Source: an uncultured SAR116 cluster alpha proteobacterium (GTDB lineage: Bacteria > Pseudomonadota > Alphaproteobacteria > Puniceispirillales > Puniceispirillaceae). Taken from it: a DNA stretch of 61,852 bases. The notes under the pieces are model-generated. The model made no database searches. It was not told the origin of the DNA and was given only the letters and a program-made list of their open reading frames with translations. Made by a program: the position numbers and the translations under genes. Below are positions 1 through 9,037 of this stretch, piece by piece; position 1 is the first letter of the stretch, and each line of letters begins with the position of its first letter. The stretch spans positions 1-61,852 of the forward strand of contig CABYPW010000014.1 in the NCBI GenBank assembly GCA_902520885.1, written 5' to 3'.

Positions 1-921
1 TTTCACCAAAAAGATGATTTTGATGATGCTATTGCAAATTATGTGAAGCCAATTAGTTCAGAATTTAGAGGATATAAAATTTGGCAATGTCCGCCTAATG
101 GTCAGGGGGTAATAGCTTTATTGTTATTGAATATGGCATCAGAAATGAATTGCTTTGGAGATGATCCAATTAATCTTGAACGCATGCATTATGAAATTGA
201 AGCGGGAAAACTTGCTTATAGAGATAGGTCTGCTGTTTTAGCAGACCCCAAATTCCATTCAGTGCCTGTAGACCAACTTTTGTCAAAAAAATATGCAAAA
301 CAGTTATTAAGCCAAATAAGAGCTGACAAGGCGATTTCTTCCCTACCAACATCTACGCTACCCAAACATTCAAATACAGTTTATATCACTGTAATTGACC
401 AAAATCGAAACGCTTGTTCGCTAATTAACACAGTTTATAATTCTTTCGGATCCGGTCTTCTGGCCCCTAAATCGGGAGTTTTGCTGCACAATAGAGGTAT
501 GGGTTTTGTTCTTGAGGAAGGTCATCCAAATTGCCTAGAACCAGGAAAACGACCATTGCATACTATCATACCTGGTTTAGTGACCAAAGATGACAAACTT
601 GTAATGTCATATGGAGTTATGGGAGGGGAATATCAGGCGTTTGGGCATATGCAATTTTTATCTCGTTTTTTTGATTATGGACTTGATATTCAAAGTGCAC
701 AGGATAAACCACGCTTCTTTCCTGATCCTTTTTCTGAAAATATAGACATGGAGACGACAATACCACGCAGCATTCAAAATGATTTAGTAAAGATGGGTCA
801 TCAGGTAAGAAAAGCATCGATACCAATCGGGGGCTCACAAGCAATCCACCTTGACCAAATTTCAAATGTATTGACCGCAGGCTCTGACCCTAGAAAAGAT
901 GGTTTGGCAGTAGGTTTCTAG
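1..921 (+). CDS. Gamma-glutamyltransferase, C-terminal part (5' truncated by window edge)
   Basis: This is the C-terminal portion of a gamma-glutamyltransferase family enzyme, which normally cleaves gamma-glutamyl bonds (for example glutathione) in the periplasm after self-processing into two chains. The frame is open from base 1, so the true start lies outside. The PPNGQG motif of the large chain is near codon 32. The SNTVYITVID stretch places the autocatalytic Thr at codon 126 (bases 376-378), and the oxyanion-side GVMGGEYQ motif follows. The small chain appears complete to the TAG stop. Family membership is secure; whether the substrate is glutathione or another gamma-glutamyl or acylated compound cannot be told. 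The next gene is convergent, three bases away. Confidence 0.9.
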   Translation, partial: FHQKDDFDDAIANYVKPISSEFRGYKIWQCPPNGQGVIALLLLNMASEMNCFGDDPINLERMHYEIEAGKLAYRDRSAVLADPKFHSVPVDQLLSKKYAKQLLSQIRADKAISSLPTSTLPKHSNTVYITVIDQNRNACSLINTVYNSFGSGLLAPKSGVLLHNRGMGFVLEEGHPNCLEPGKRPLHTIIPGLVTKDDKLVMSYGVMGGEYQAFGHMQFLSRFFDYGLDIQSAQDKPRFFPDPFSENIDMETTIPRSIQNDLVKMGHQVRKASIPIGGSQAIHLDQISNVLTAGSDPRKDGLAVGF

Positions 922-924
922 CGT

Positions 925-1506
925 TTAATCTGAGGCTAAACCAGCATTAAACTTAAATCCCACCTTTTCAAATTGCTTAACGAGGTTAGGTTCGACTGAA
1001 TTAATTTTATCAGCTGCTGCAGGAGTGAACGCGATATCGTTCATATCATGAACGCCACCAGATATTAAAACCTGCAAGAGACCGTCTGTTTTTCCAGAGT
1101 TTTTAAAAGAGCGACATACACCTGGTGGAACGGATATAGTATCAAACTTTTCCAAAATGATTGTGTCGGCCCCATCATCATTCCAACTCACTTCAAATTG
1201 GCCTTCTAGAACAGTAAAGGTCTCATAAGTATTTACATGATTATGTAAACCAGGCCCTTGTCCTGGAGGACACTTTGCGTGGGTCATAGTAATCCCACCA
1301 GCCCCAACAATAGGTGCTCCAGCATTAATAGGAGTATTTCCTTCTGCTGGGTCAAGACCTATTACAGATAAAAGCTGCCTCGCATAAACTACATCCCTTC
1401 CTTCTATAGGGATATTGGCGTCTTTTTGAATTGCGAGTGGCTCAAGTTCTTTAAATTTTGAAACTCTTTTAGTCATTTCTTCAGGCGTTATATGGTTTGT
1501 TTTCAT
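925..1506 (-). CDS. Cupin-domain protein
   Basis: A 193-residue protein with one recognisable cupin beta-barrel in its middle. Motif 1 is seen as GLHNHVNTYETFTVLEG (His-x-His and the downstream Glu). Motif 2, PPGVCRSFKN, carries Arg where the third metal-binding His is usual, so metal binding may be altered. A good ribosome binding site (GAGGGAG) lies just before the ATG at 1506. Single-domain cupins of this kind include sugar isomerases, dioxygenase-like proteins and ligand sensors; no specific role can be assigned. It stands alone between a GGT gene and a divergent FAH-family gene. Confidence 0.8.
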   Translation of the reverse strand: MKTNHITPEEMTKRVSKFKELEPLAIQKDANIPIEGRDVVYARQLLSVIGLDPAEGNTPINAGAPIVGAGGITMTHAKCPPGQGPGLHNHVNTYETFTVLEGQFEVSWNDDGADTIILEKFDTISVPPGVCRSFKNSGKTDGLLQVLISGGVHDMNDIAFTPAAADKINSVEPNLVKQFEKVGFKFNAGLASD

Positions 1507-1671
1507 TGCTCCCTCGCTAATGTGATTAAAACACTCTGACTCTAGTGATGAATATTATCTCAATGATATTTTCAATAATTTTATTCTATTTTGACAATAA
1601 ATGGAAAATAATCTTTGATAAATAGAGACTTTAATATTTATACAATTTGAGTAAAATATAAGGAGAAAAAT

Positions 1672-2514
1672 ATGAAGTTGGTTAGATTTGGTTCAGAAGG
1701 AAATGAAAAACCAGGATTAATCGACGAGCAAGGGAATTTATGTGATTTATCGTCTTATCTCGATGATATTTCTGGCCCAAATCTCTCTGAGGATAAGCTA
1801 CTAGAAATTTCAAAAATTGATACAAGTAACCTTCCAAAAATTGATAAATCAACACGTTTAGGCCCGTGCGTAAATAATGTTGGAAAGTTTATTTGCATTG
1901 GACTCAATTATGCAGACCATGCAAAAGAAGCTAGTATGGAAGTGCCGCCGGAGCCAGTCATCTTTATGAAGGCTACTAGTGCTATTTGTGGACCAGCAGA
2001 TCCAATCTTATTGCCAAGGGGAAGCCTAAAAACTGACTGGGAAGTTGAGCTGGCCGTTGTGATAGGTAAAAAAGCAAAATATGTCAATTTAGACGAAGCG
2101 ATGTCATATGTCGCCGGATATGCTGCCAGCAATGATATTTCTGAGCGCACCTATCAGTTGGAAAGTACAGGACAGTGGACTAAAGGGAAATCATGCGATA
2201 GCTTCGGTCCGCTTGGTCCTTGGCTTGTCACCAAAGATGAAATACAGGACCCGCAAAACCTATTCATGTGGTTAAGTGTAAATGGTAAAAAAATGCAAGA
2301 TGGTTCAACTAAAACCATGGTTTATGGGGTTGCGTTTCTTGTTCACTATATAAGCCAATTTATGAGTTTGATGCCAGGAGATATAATCTCAACTGGTACC
2401 CCACCAGGAGTTGGTCTTGGTATGACACCACCGGTTTATTTGAAAGCTGGCGATGTTGTGACTTTGGGAATTGAAGGCTTAGGTGAACATAGACAATTGG
2501 TTGTCGCCGAATAG
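1672..2514 (+). CDS. Fumarylacetoacetate hydrolase family protein
   Basis: A 280-residue enzyme of the FAH fold: a short variable N-terminal domain (about 1-70) and the catalytic domain. The metal-binding signature is visible: Glu residues in DWEVELAVVIG and the Asp in AASNDISERTYQ. The closing PGDIISTGTPPGVGLGM motif is also characteristic. Members hydrolyse or isomerise 1,3-dicarbonyl compounds from aromatic or sugar-acid breakdown (fumarylacetoacetate, 2-hydroxyhepta-2,4-diene-dioate, ureidoglycolate, 2,4-diketo-3-deoxy acids). The substrate is not determined by sequence alone. An AAGGAGA ribosome binding site precedes the ATG at optimal spacing. The gene is monocistronic in appearance. 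Confidence 0.88.
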   Translation: MKLVRFGSEGNEKPGLIDEQGNLCDLSSYLDDISGPNLSEDKLLEISKIDTSNLPKIDKSTRLGPCVNNVGKFICIGLNYADHAKEASMEVPPEPVIFMKATSAICGPADPILLPRGSLKTDWEVELAVVIGKKAKYVNLDEAMSYVAGYAASNDISERTYQLESTGQWTKGKSCDSFGPLGPWLVTKDEIQDPQNLFMWLSVNGKKMQDGSTKTMVYGVAFLVHYISQFMSLMPGDIISTGTPPGVGLGMTPPVYLKAGDVVTLGIEGLGEHRQLVVAE

Positions 2515-2728
2515 ACCATTAAGACTGGAACAAAATAAAACAAAAACAAAGATTTTTATAAATTAGCAGCGTTCTCTCATCAGGTGGTTTTTTTTGTCTG
2601 TTGATATAGATCTTAATTTATTTCTTTCTAATTTTGGAATTGAAAGATTATTATCAGTTAAATGGATATAACATTAGCTTCATTAAGATCTAAAAATATT
2701 TAGAAAAAGGTTACATGGGAATTGAGAT

Positions 2729-4477
2729 ATGGAAAGAAGGTTAGCAACAATACTTGCTCTAGATGTTGTGAATTTTAGTAAATTAATGGCTGAGGATGAA
2801 GTAAAAACTCTAGAAAATCTTGGTTCTGCCCGCTCTTTGATTGATTCATGTATTGCGGAACACGAAGGCCGAATATTTAATACGGCGGGGGATAGTGTGC
2901 TCGCAGAATTTTTTAGTCCTGTGAAAGCTGTTGAATGCGCCGTTAAAATACAAAATGCCACAAAGGTAAAAAATAGTGAGTTATCAGAATCCGATAAAAT
3001 GGATTTTCGAATTGGTATCAATATCGGTGATGTAATGGTACAAGATGGTAATTTGTTCGGAGACTCAGTAAATATTGCTGCACGACTAGAATCGCAGTCT
3101 ATAACAGGAGGTATTTGTATCTCTCAAAGTGTTTTTGACATGGTAAATATGAAAGTCAAAGTATCCTATGAGGATGCAGGTGAGTTGGAACTTAAAAATA
3201 TTGGACGTCCAATCAAAGCATACAATGTATTAAAATGTAAAGGTGCTCAACGAGGCTTTGTAAGCTCAGAGGATAAGCCTAAAGTAGAAATAACTCTCAA
3301 GGAGCCCGGGTCGCTTGCGGTCCTTTTGTTTAAAAATTTGTCAAATGACGAGGAACAATCTTATTTTTGTGAAGGATTTTCAGAAGATCTAATTTCTGCT
3401 CTTTCAAGGTATCGAAAACTCCTAGTAATTTCTAGCAATGCTAGTTTTTCCTATGCATCAAAAGAAAAAAAACATTCTGAGATTGGTCAAGAGCTTGGTG
3501 TTCGTTATCTTCTCGAAGGAAAGGTTCGAAAGTTAGGTAATCGAGTGCGTATTAGCGCGAGTCTATTATCAACAGAAACAGCAGAAACACTATGGTCTGA
3601 TAATTTTGATACCAATATGGATGAGATTTTTGACGTGCAGGATAGTCTGATAGAGACCATTGTATCCACAATTGTAGGAAACGTTGAAAGAGATGAAATA
3701 AAAAAAATCTCCAATGCAAAACCCGAAAATCTGAAGGCATATGACTTAGTTCTTCAGGGCCTTGAATATCATAAGAGAAGTTCCGTTTCTGCTGAGAACA
3801 ATAAAAAGGCGTTAAGTCTTTTTACACAAGCAACAGAGGTTGATCCATCGTATGCAAGGGCATTTGCCTGGAAGACTTGTTCGTTAGCAAATAATGCCGA
3901 GTGGTTTCAAGACGAAATGCCCGAGGGCTGGATGCAAGATGCTTTTGCATCGGTTAATAAAGCAATGGAATTAGACCCTAATGATCCTGAGGCGCATCGT
4001 ATAATGGGAGCAGTAAAGCTAATGTTTGAGGGTGATATGGAAAAAGCGTTGTTTCATCATGAGAAGGCTATCGAGATTTGTCCAAGTGATACTTATCACA
4101 TTGCTAGATATGCAATATTGCTTTGTTACCTGGGTGAGCCGGATAAAGGTCTCAAAGAAATTGAGCGGGCTATAAGAATAGACCCTTTTTGTTCAGAACT
4201 TATACTAGAAACTCAAGGCATGTGTCATTATTTGATTGGAAATTACGAAAAAGCAATTTCAAGCTTTAAGAAAATGCAAATCGACACTAGAACTAGCCTT
4301 TTTTACAAAGCGGCTTGTCACCAAATGTTAGAGCAGACTGATATAGCTAATAATATATTGGAGCTAGCTTTTAATGAAAGTGGTATGGATATAGATAAAT
4401 TCATTACCACGCAGTTTTTTCAAGACGAAAGTATGAAAAATTCATTAGTTAATGTCTTAGAAGCAATTAATGCTTAA
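2729..4477 (+). CDS. Class III adenylate/guanylate cyclase with TolB-like and TPR regions
   Basis: A 582-residue signalling protein that probably makes a cyclic nucleotide in the cytoplasm. Residues 1-165 are a class III cyclase homology domain; the two metal-binding aspartates are seen at D12 (ALDVVNFSKLM) and D55 (TAGDSVLAEF), followed by FGDSVNIAARLES. Residues about 195-330 resemble the TolB/FlgO-like middle region common in rhizobial multi-domain cyclases (SLAVLLFKNLSND, then GVRYLLEGKVRK). The remainder is helical with TPR-like repeats. No membrane segment is evident. It converges on a second cyclase gene 50 bases downstream. Nucleotide specificity (cAMP or cGMP) is not settled. Confidence 0.88.
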   Translation: MERRLATILALDVVNFSKLMAEDEVKTLENLGSARSLIDSCIAEHEGRIFNTAGDSVLAEFFSPVKAVECAVKIQNATKVKNSELSESDKMDFRIGINIGDVMVQDGNLFGDSVNIAARLESQSITGGICISQSVFDMVNMKVKVSYEDAGELELKNIGRPIKAYNVLKCKGAQRGFVSSEDKPKVEITLKEPGSLAVLLFKNLSNDEEQSYFCEGFSEDLISALSRYRKLLVISSNASFSYASKEKKHSEIGQELGVRYLLEGKVRKLGNRVRISASLLSTETAETLWSDNFDTNMDEIFDVQDSLIETIVSTIVGNVERDEIKKISNAKPENLKAYDLVLQGLEYHKRSSVSAENNKKALSLFTQATEVDPSYARAFAWKTCSLANNAEWFQDEMPEGWMQDAFASVNKAMELDPNDPEAHRIMGAVKLMFEGDMEKALFHHEKAIEICPSDTYHIARYAILLCYLGEPDKGLKEIERAIRIDPFCSELILETQGMCHYLIGNYEKAISSFKKMQIDTRTSLFYKAACHQMLEQTDIANNILELAFNESGMDIDKFITTQFFQDESMKNSLVNVLEAINA

Positions 4478-4527
4478 ATGGGGCTAAGCTAGCCTTAATT
4501 CACGTTTAAAAAAAGAAACACTTTGAC

Positions 4528-5511
4528 TTACTTATCTGTTGCGTTTTGTATTTCGTTCATCATGTGTTTCATTTTTAGATAAACGTTTTCAAGGTTTAAT
4601 AAATCTTCTTTTCCGAAAGACGTTTGGTTTAGTTCAATTTTTAAATGACTGGTATCGATAATTAATCGCTCTGATTCTTCTATTTGTTCGCTTATCACTT
4701 CATAATATTTTACAGGACGAGAAATTCCTTTCAGTTTTATTTCACCTACTTCTTCAAGCGCAAATAAATCGCGTACCAAAAGATAAGTTTCTTCAGATAC
4801 AATAATTTTATTTGGTTGTGCTGAACTCTCTAATCGCGAAGCTAAATTAACGGGAGATCCAATGACTGTGTAATCTAAACGATTCTCTGAACCAAAATTT
4901 CCTACTGTGCAAAAGCCAGTGTTTATCCCTATTCTAATGCTAAGGGCAGATTTAAGACTGAAATTTTTACCCCAAAAATTAGTGAGCTCTTGCATTTTTT
5001 GTTGCATTTCGATTGCCATTTTCAGACAAGATGTAGCGTCTTCAGCATAACCTTTAGATTCTGGGTCGCCAAAAAAAATAAGAATAGCATCTCCGATATA
5101 CTTATCGATTGTTCCACCATATTTAAGTGCAATGGTAGACATTTCGGTAAGATAAAAGTTTATTAGGCTTGTTAATTCTTCTGATTCAAGGTGTTCTGTA
5201 ATATCAGTAAAACCTACTATGTCAGAAAAAAACACCGTAAGTTTTTTCCTCTGACTTGTGACATTTGCATCTTGATTGCCTGAGAATATTTGCTCATAGA
5301 TTTGAGGTGAGAGGTATCTTGACAATTTAGAGGAAAGAACTTCAAGTTCTGCAGTTTTTTCTTGTGCTTCCTGCTTCGCCTCATCAGCAATTTTTTTTTG
5401 TTTTTCTAATTGCGTAGATAATGAACGGCGCAAATTAGCCTCTAATTTTAGCTTGGAATTCTCTTTTTTTAATTGTGCAAATGCTTCAGCTGTTAACTCG
5501 ATATCTGACAT
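4528..5511 (-). CDS. Class III adenylate/guanylate cyclase with N-terminal coiled coil
   Basis: A 327-residue soluble cyclase. Residues about 8-65 are rich in Lys, Glu and Gln with heptad character and probably form a coiled coil or signalling helix. The cyclase domain occupies about 88-275, with metal-binding D97 (FFSDIVGFT) and D141 (KYIGDAILIFFG), RIGINTGFCTVGNFG and GSPVNLASRLES. A short tail of about 50 residues follows. The architecture differs from its neighbour, so the pair is not a recent duplication. Whether it is controlled by an upstream partner through the coiled coil is inference. Confidence 0.88.
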   Translation of the reverse strand: MSDIELTAEAFAQLKKENSKLKLEANLRRSLSTQLEKQKKIADEAKQEAQEKTAELEVLSSKLSRYLSPQIYEQIFSGNQDANVTSQRKKLTVFFSDIVGFTDITEHLESEELTSLINFYLTEMSTIALKYGGTIDKYIGDAILIFFGDPESKGYAEDATSCLKMAIEMQQKMQELTNFWGKNFSLKSALSIRIGINTGFCTVGNFGSENRLDYTVIGSPVNLASRLESSAQPNKIIVSEETYLLVRDLFALEEVGEIKLKGISRPVKYYEVISEQIEESERLIIDTSHLKIELNQTSFGKEDLLNLENVYLKMKHMMNEIQNATDK

Positions 5512-5736
5512 CTTAGACCTAGAGTAATGAAAGGTAATATTTATTAATGTGATTATTACATTATTATTTGTTAATATCTACTTTGTTCAATATATTCACT
5601 TTATCCAATATTATAAGTTCATTATTTAAAATATTTTTAGATTTATAATTGAGATTGGTTTGAATGTGATTATAATTAGTGCAATGAAAAATAAAGCCTT
5701 AAATTAGGCCAAATTTCTTAATAAAGGGATTGTTCC

Positions 5737-7437
5737 TTGAAAAAACCTATTGTCATTTTGCTGGTTGTTTTTGGTATTTTCAGCGGTGGTTATCTTCTAC
5801 TGCTAAATCAATCAAAAAGAGTAGCTATTGATACATTAGAAAATTTTAATAAGACTCTCCAGAGAAGTTTTGGAGATGTTCAGATAACCTATGATGATAT
5901 TAGGACAAATATATTTCAGAGGTCAGCTATAGCAGAAGAACTAGTTTTAAGTGTCTCCGATAATCAGATTATTAAAGTTGATGAAATGGTAATATCTGGT
6001 GAGGAGGGAAGTATAAGATTTGCTAATTTATCAGATCTAGAGCTCAGTTTTATGTATGACGAAATACAATTTAAAACTGCTATAGGTAAACTCTTCATTG
6101 AAGAATTAAAACTTGGAAAAATTCAAAGTTTTTTGAATGATTATCGTGACTCATCGGATGCTATATTATTCATTTTGGATGAGCTATCCATCAGCAAATT
6201 TGAACTTGAAGACTTTTCTCTGATAGGAACAAACATGAATGATGAGCCTATCATCTCTTTATCTGGCGGAGTTTTTGTTGATGACCTCTACCGAGGTTCT
6301 ATGAATAATGTGAATGCAATTGAGTTAATTATTAACAATAGAGCATATTCCAATTTAAGTCCTTTCGATTTTGAAACAGATAACATTGAAATTTCAAATT
6401 TTGAATTGAAACCATTTTTCGAGGCTTTTAATTCCGAACAAAAGGAAGTTTTTCACCAATTAAACCAGGCATTTGGTATCACAAAACTTGATATTGAAAA
6501 AAGTTCATTATCTTTCCCTGACAGAAACTTGAGAATGATAATTGGTAAAGGTGACCTTGAAATTGAAAATAGTTTTCTCGAGACATTTACGCTGGAGGAT
6601 TTCGTTTTTCAAGAAAAATCAGTTGATACAAATGTATCTATTGGAGAGATGAATTTGAAAGGACTTGATTTATCAATTGATTTTTTGTCTCAAGAAATCC
6701 TTTACGAAAATGTTTCTCGTGTTTTTGGTGTTGAAGAATTTTTTCTAAAAGATGTTTCCATTCTTCATGATGAAATTCTGTTAAGGTTTGCAGAATTTGG
6801 ATTTTCTGAAATTGAAACAAAATTGAATCAGGTAATTAGTGGAAAGACTTTCATGTATGGTCTCGAAATACCTTTTTCTGGGATAGAAGAAATTAATCAA
6901 AAACTTGTTGAAGAGATTGTCTTAACTACAGGTTTAGATAAATTAAAAGCCAGTTTTCAAACTGAGTTTCATTACGATGAAGACGATAAAGGATATTCTA
7001 ACTCCATCAAGGCTGAGCTTGATCAACTCGCAGAAATAGAATTTTCATTGGAAATGGCAGAATTTGATCCAATCTCTTTGACAGAACTCGAACAAGTTCC
7101 CTCCTCCATTTTATTAGCTATTTTTGGTGAGGAGATAGAATTTAGAAAAATAAAAATTGATTACAACGATTTTAAATTGGCAGATATTTTGTTCAAAATT
7201 TATCCGCAAATCGTTATGGGCATAGATTTCATCAAAGTACAAGCATCATTATTGCTTTATCAGTATCCAAATGAAAAAGAGTTATTGATTAGTGCTCTAA
7301 ACAATTTTGGGCGTGAAAGAAATAAATTTGGTTTAAATGTTTTAGCTGTCAAACCATTAAGAGTGTCTGAAGTTTCTCAGCACTTTGCATCAGGACGACT
7401 GAATGAATACGTATCGATTGAAGCGTACGGAAATTAA
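5737..7437 (+). CDS. Uncharacterised membrane-anchored protein
   Basis: I do not recognise this 566-residue protein. It begins with a Lys-Lys pair followed by a hydrophobic segment (about residues 4-23), which is either an uncleaved membrane anchor or a signal peptide. The rest is acidic, Phe- and Ile-rich and looks like alternating beta strands, which recalls AsmA-like or DUF945-like envelope proteins, but no motif proves this. The start is TTG, chosen because an AAAGGGA element lies eight bases upstream and the lipophilic segment follows at once. It stands alone between a cyclase gene and a convergent YaiI-family gene. Confidence 0.7.
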   Translation: MKKPIVILLVVFGIFSGGYLLLLNQSKRVAIDTLENFNKTLQRSFGDVQITYDDIRTNIFQRSAIAEELVLSVSDNQIIKVDEMVISGEEGSIRFANLSDLELSFMYDEIQFKTAIGKLFIEELKLGKIQSFLNDYRDSSDAILFILDELSISKFELEDFSLIGTNMNDEPIISLSGGVFVDDLYRGSMNNVNAIELIINNRAYSNLSPFDFETDNIEISNFELKPFFEAFNSEQKEVFHQLNQAFGITKLDIEKSSLSFPDRNLRMIIGKGDLEIENSFLETFTLEDFVFQEKSVDTNVSIGEMNLKGLDLSIDFLSQEILYENVSRVFGVEEFFLKDVSILHDEILLRFAEFGFSEIETKLNQVISGKTFMYGLEIPFSGIEEINQKLVEEIVLTTGLDKLKASFQTEFHYDEDDKGYSNSIKAELDQLAEIEFSLEMAEFDPISLTELEQVPSSILLAIFGEEIEFRKIKIDYNDFKLADILFKIYPQIVMGIDFIKVQASLLLYQYPNEKELLISALNNFGRERNKFGLNVLAVKPLRVSEVSQHFASGRLNEYVSIEAYGN

Positions 7438-7494
7438 GTAAACCAGAAATTAGTTTTAATTTAGAACTAAATTATTGTCCAAAATTAAATATAT

Positions 7495-7959
7495 TTATTT
7501 AATAATTTTTTTAGATTGCTGTATTAATTTCTCTAAGGAATCGAGAAAACGTGCCCTGTCTATTTTGGAAAATTGTTTATGAGTTTGCGTATGAAAGGGA
7601 TTCGCAGCTCTAAGGTCGGTCATTAAATTACGCATGGCAACCATATTTCCTATATTTTTTTCTGTAATTATTTCCCCATTATTTTTTATAACTAAGCACC
7701 CTTTTTCTAAAACTATTGAGGCCAATGGTATGTCTGCAGTTATTACTATGTCGCCAAAACAGATTTCCTCTGAGATATAATTGTCAGCTTTATCTAGCCC
7801 TTGTTCTACAACAACTATTTTTATAATTGGGTTTATCGATGGCCTAATCCCACCATTGCTTACAAGGATGACATTTATCTTATGCCTTGTTGCAACTTGT
7901 TCTATTTCTTTTTTAACAGGGCAAGCATCCGCATCTACGTATATTTGCAAAATAATCAT
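7495..7959 (-). CDS. YaiI/YqxD family protein (UPF0178, DUF188)
   Basis: A 154-residue member of the YaiI/YqxD family. The diagnostic N-terminal IYVDADACPVK is present, followed by VILVSNGG, a conserved GLDKADNYI and DIVITADIPLA, matching the PIN-like nuclease fold proposed for this family. Biochemical function is unknown. The ATG used here sits directly against an AAAGGGA; a TTG nine bases further in (7950) would give the family's usual N-terminus (LQIYVDADACP) with better spacing, so the start may be three codons later. Confidence 0.88.
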   Translation of the reverse strand: MIILQIYVDADACPVKKEIEQVATRHKINVILVSNGGIRPSINPIIKIVVVEQGLDKADNYISEEICFGDIVITADIPLASIVLEKGCLVIKNNGEIITEKNIGNMVAMRNLMTDLRAANPFHTQTHKQFSKIDRARFLDSLEKLIQQSKKIIK

Positions 7960-8099
7960 TCCCTTTTCTGTTAGATTAAGAAATCAATTTTTTGAGTACT
8001 TTTTAGCAACAACTGAAGAATTTCATTTGGAAATTTAAATTGTTTTTAGTTTCATTTAATTTTCATTTTCATATACTAAATTCTGACCTGGAGTAAAAT

Positions 8100-8948
8100 A
8101 TGTTTTCTGAATCATTTCCCACAGTATCTGTTCGTGGTGTTGAAATTCCTTCTATTGGATATGGTACTATGTTGTTTCCCGAACCAGAGAAAGCTATCTC
8201 TTTGATCTCGCAAGCAATTGAATCTGGCTACAGACATATTGATACAGCAAGGAAATATGGATCTGAAGAATGGGTAGGTGAGGCTATCCGTAATACTTCT
8301 ATATCTCGAGAGGAAATCTGGGTTACTACCAAAGTTACAGAAGAGAATGCTAAAGCAGATGATTTTGCAAGGTCAGTAGATAAAAGTTTGAAAACAATGC
8401 AATTAAATTACGTAGATTTATTATTAATTCATTGGCCACAACCCAAAGTGCCTCTCTCAGAGACGATTGGTGCTTTAATAAAAGCTAAGCAAGAAGGTCT
8501 TGCAAAAAATATTGGAATATCAAATTTTACCGTTGAACTGATACATAAAGCAGTGCAACTATCTTCAGAACAATTATTCACGAATCAAATCGAATATCAT
8601 CCATTTATTAACCAAGATAAAGTTTTGCAAACATGCAGGAAATTCGGTATTTCAGTTACATGTCATGTACCATTAGCTAGAGGTGAAGTGCTAAAAAGCC
8701 CTCAAATTAAAGAAATTGCTAAATTTCATAAGAAGTCACCTGCTCAAGTCACCCTTAAATGGCTAATTCAACAAAAAAGTATAATCGTTGTGCCTAGAGG
8801 TTTATCCAGAGGTGAAATAATAGAAAACATAAATTTGAGTGATTTTAGTTTGTCAGATGAGCAAATGAATATGATATCGAAGTTACGTAAGAGAAATTTA
8901 CGCCTGGTTGATCCAGAGGTCCGACGGCCTGTTTGGGATTTGCCCTAA
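8100..8948 (+). CDS. Aldo/keto reductase
   Basis: A 282-residue NADPH-type aldo/keto reductase, close in style to the 2,5-diketo-D-gluconate reductase/AKR5 group. The catalytic tetrad can be placed: D48 and Y53 in HIDTARKYG, K78 in WVTTKV, and H111 in LLLIHWP. The nucleotide-binding C-terminal part has IVVPRGLSRGEIIENI, a variant of the usual IPKS motif with Arg for Ser/Lys positions. GGAG precedes the ATG at seven bases. It reduces aldehydes or ketones in the cytosol; the physiological substrate is unknown. Confidence 0.9.
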   Translation: MFSESFPTVSVRGVEIPSIGYGTMLFPEPEKAISLISQAIESGYRHIDTARKYGSEEWVGEAIRNTSISREEIWVTTKVTEENAKADDFARSVDKSLKTMQLNYVDLLLIHWPQPKVPLSETIGALIKAKQEGLAKNIGISNFTVELIHKAVQLSSEQLFTNQIEYHPFINQDKVLQTCRKFGISVTCHVPLARGEVLKSPQIKEIAKFHKKSPAQVTLKWLIQQKSIIVVPRGLSRGEIIENINLSDFSLSDEQMNMISKLRKRNLRLVDPEVRRPVWDLP

Positions 8949-9037
8949 TTATTTGTGACATGATTGCGAATTTGTAATTATGATATTTATAAAATTCATT
9001 ATAATCTAATTTATTTTTTGTTTCGGGAACACTATTC

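Noticed and set aside
4482-4494. Hairpin GGCTA/TAGCC between the two cyclase genes
   Set aside because: The stem is five or six pairs with no T tract on either strand; it may be a terminator but is too weak to call.
7450-7470. Possible terminator TTAGTT/AACTAA after the 566-residue gene
   Set aside because: The stem has only six AT-rich pairs and no clear T run, so it is not distinguishable from background.
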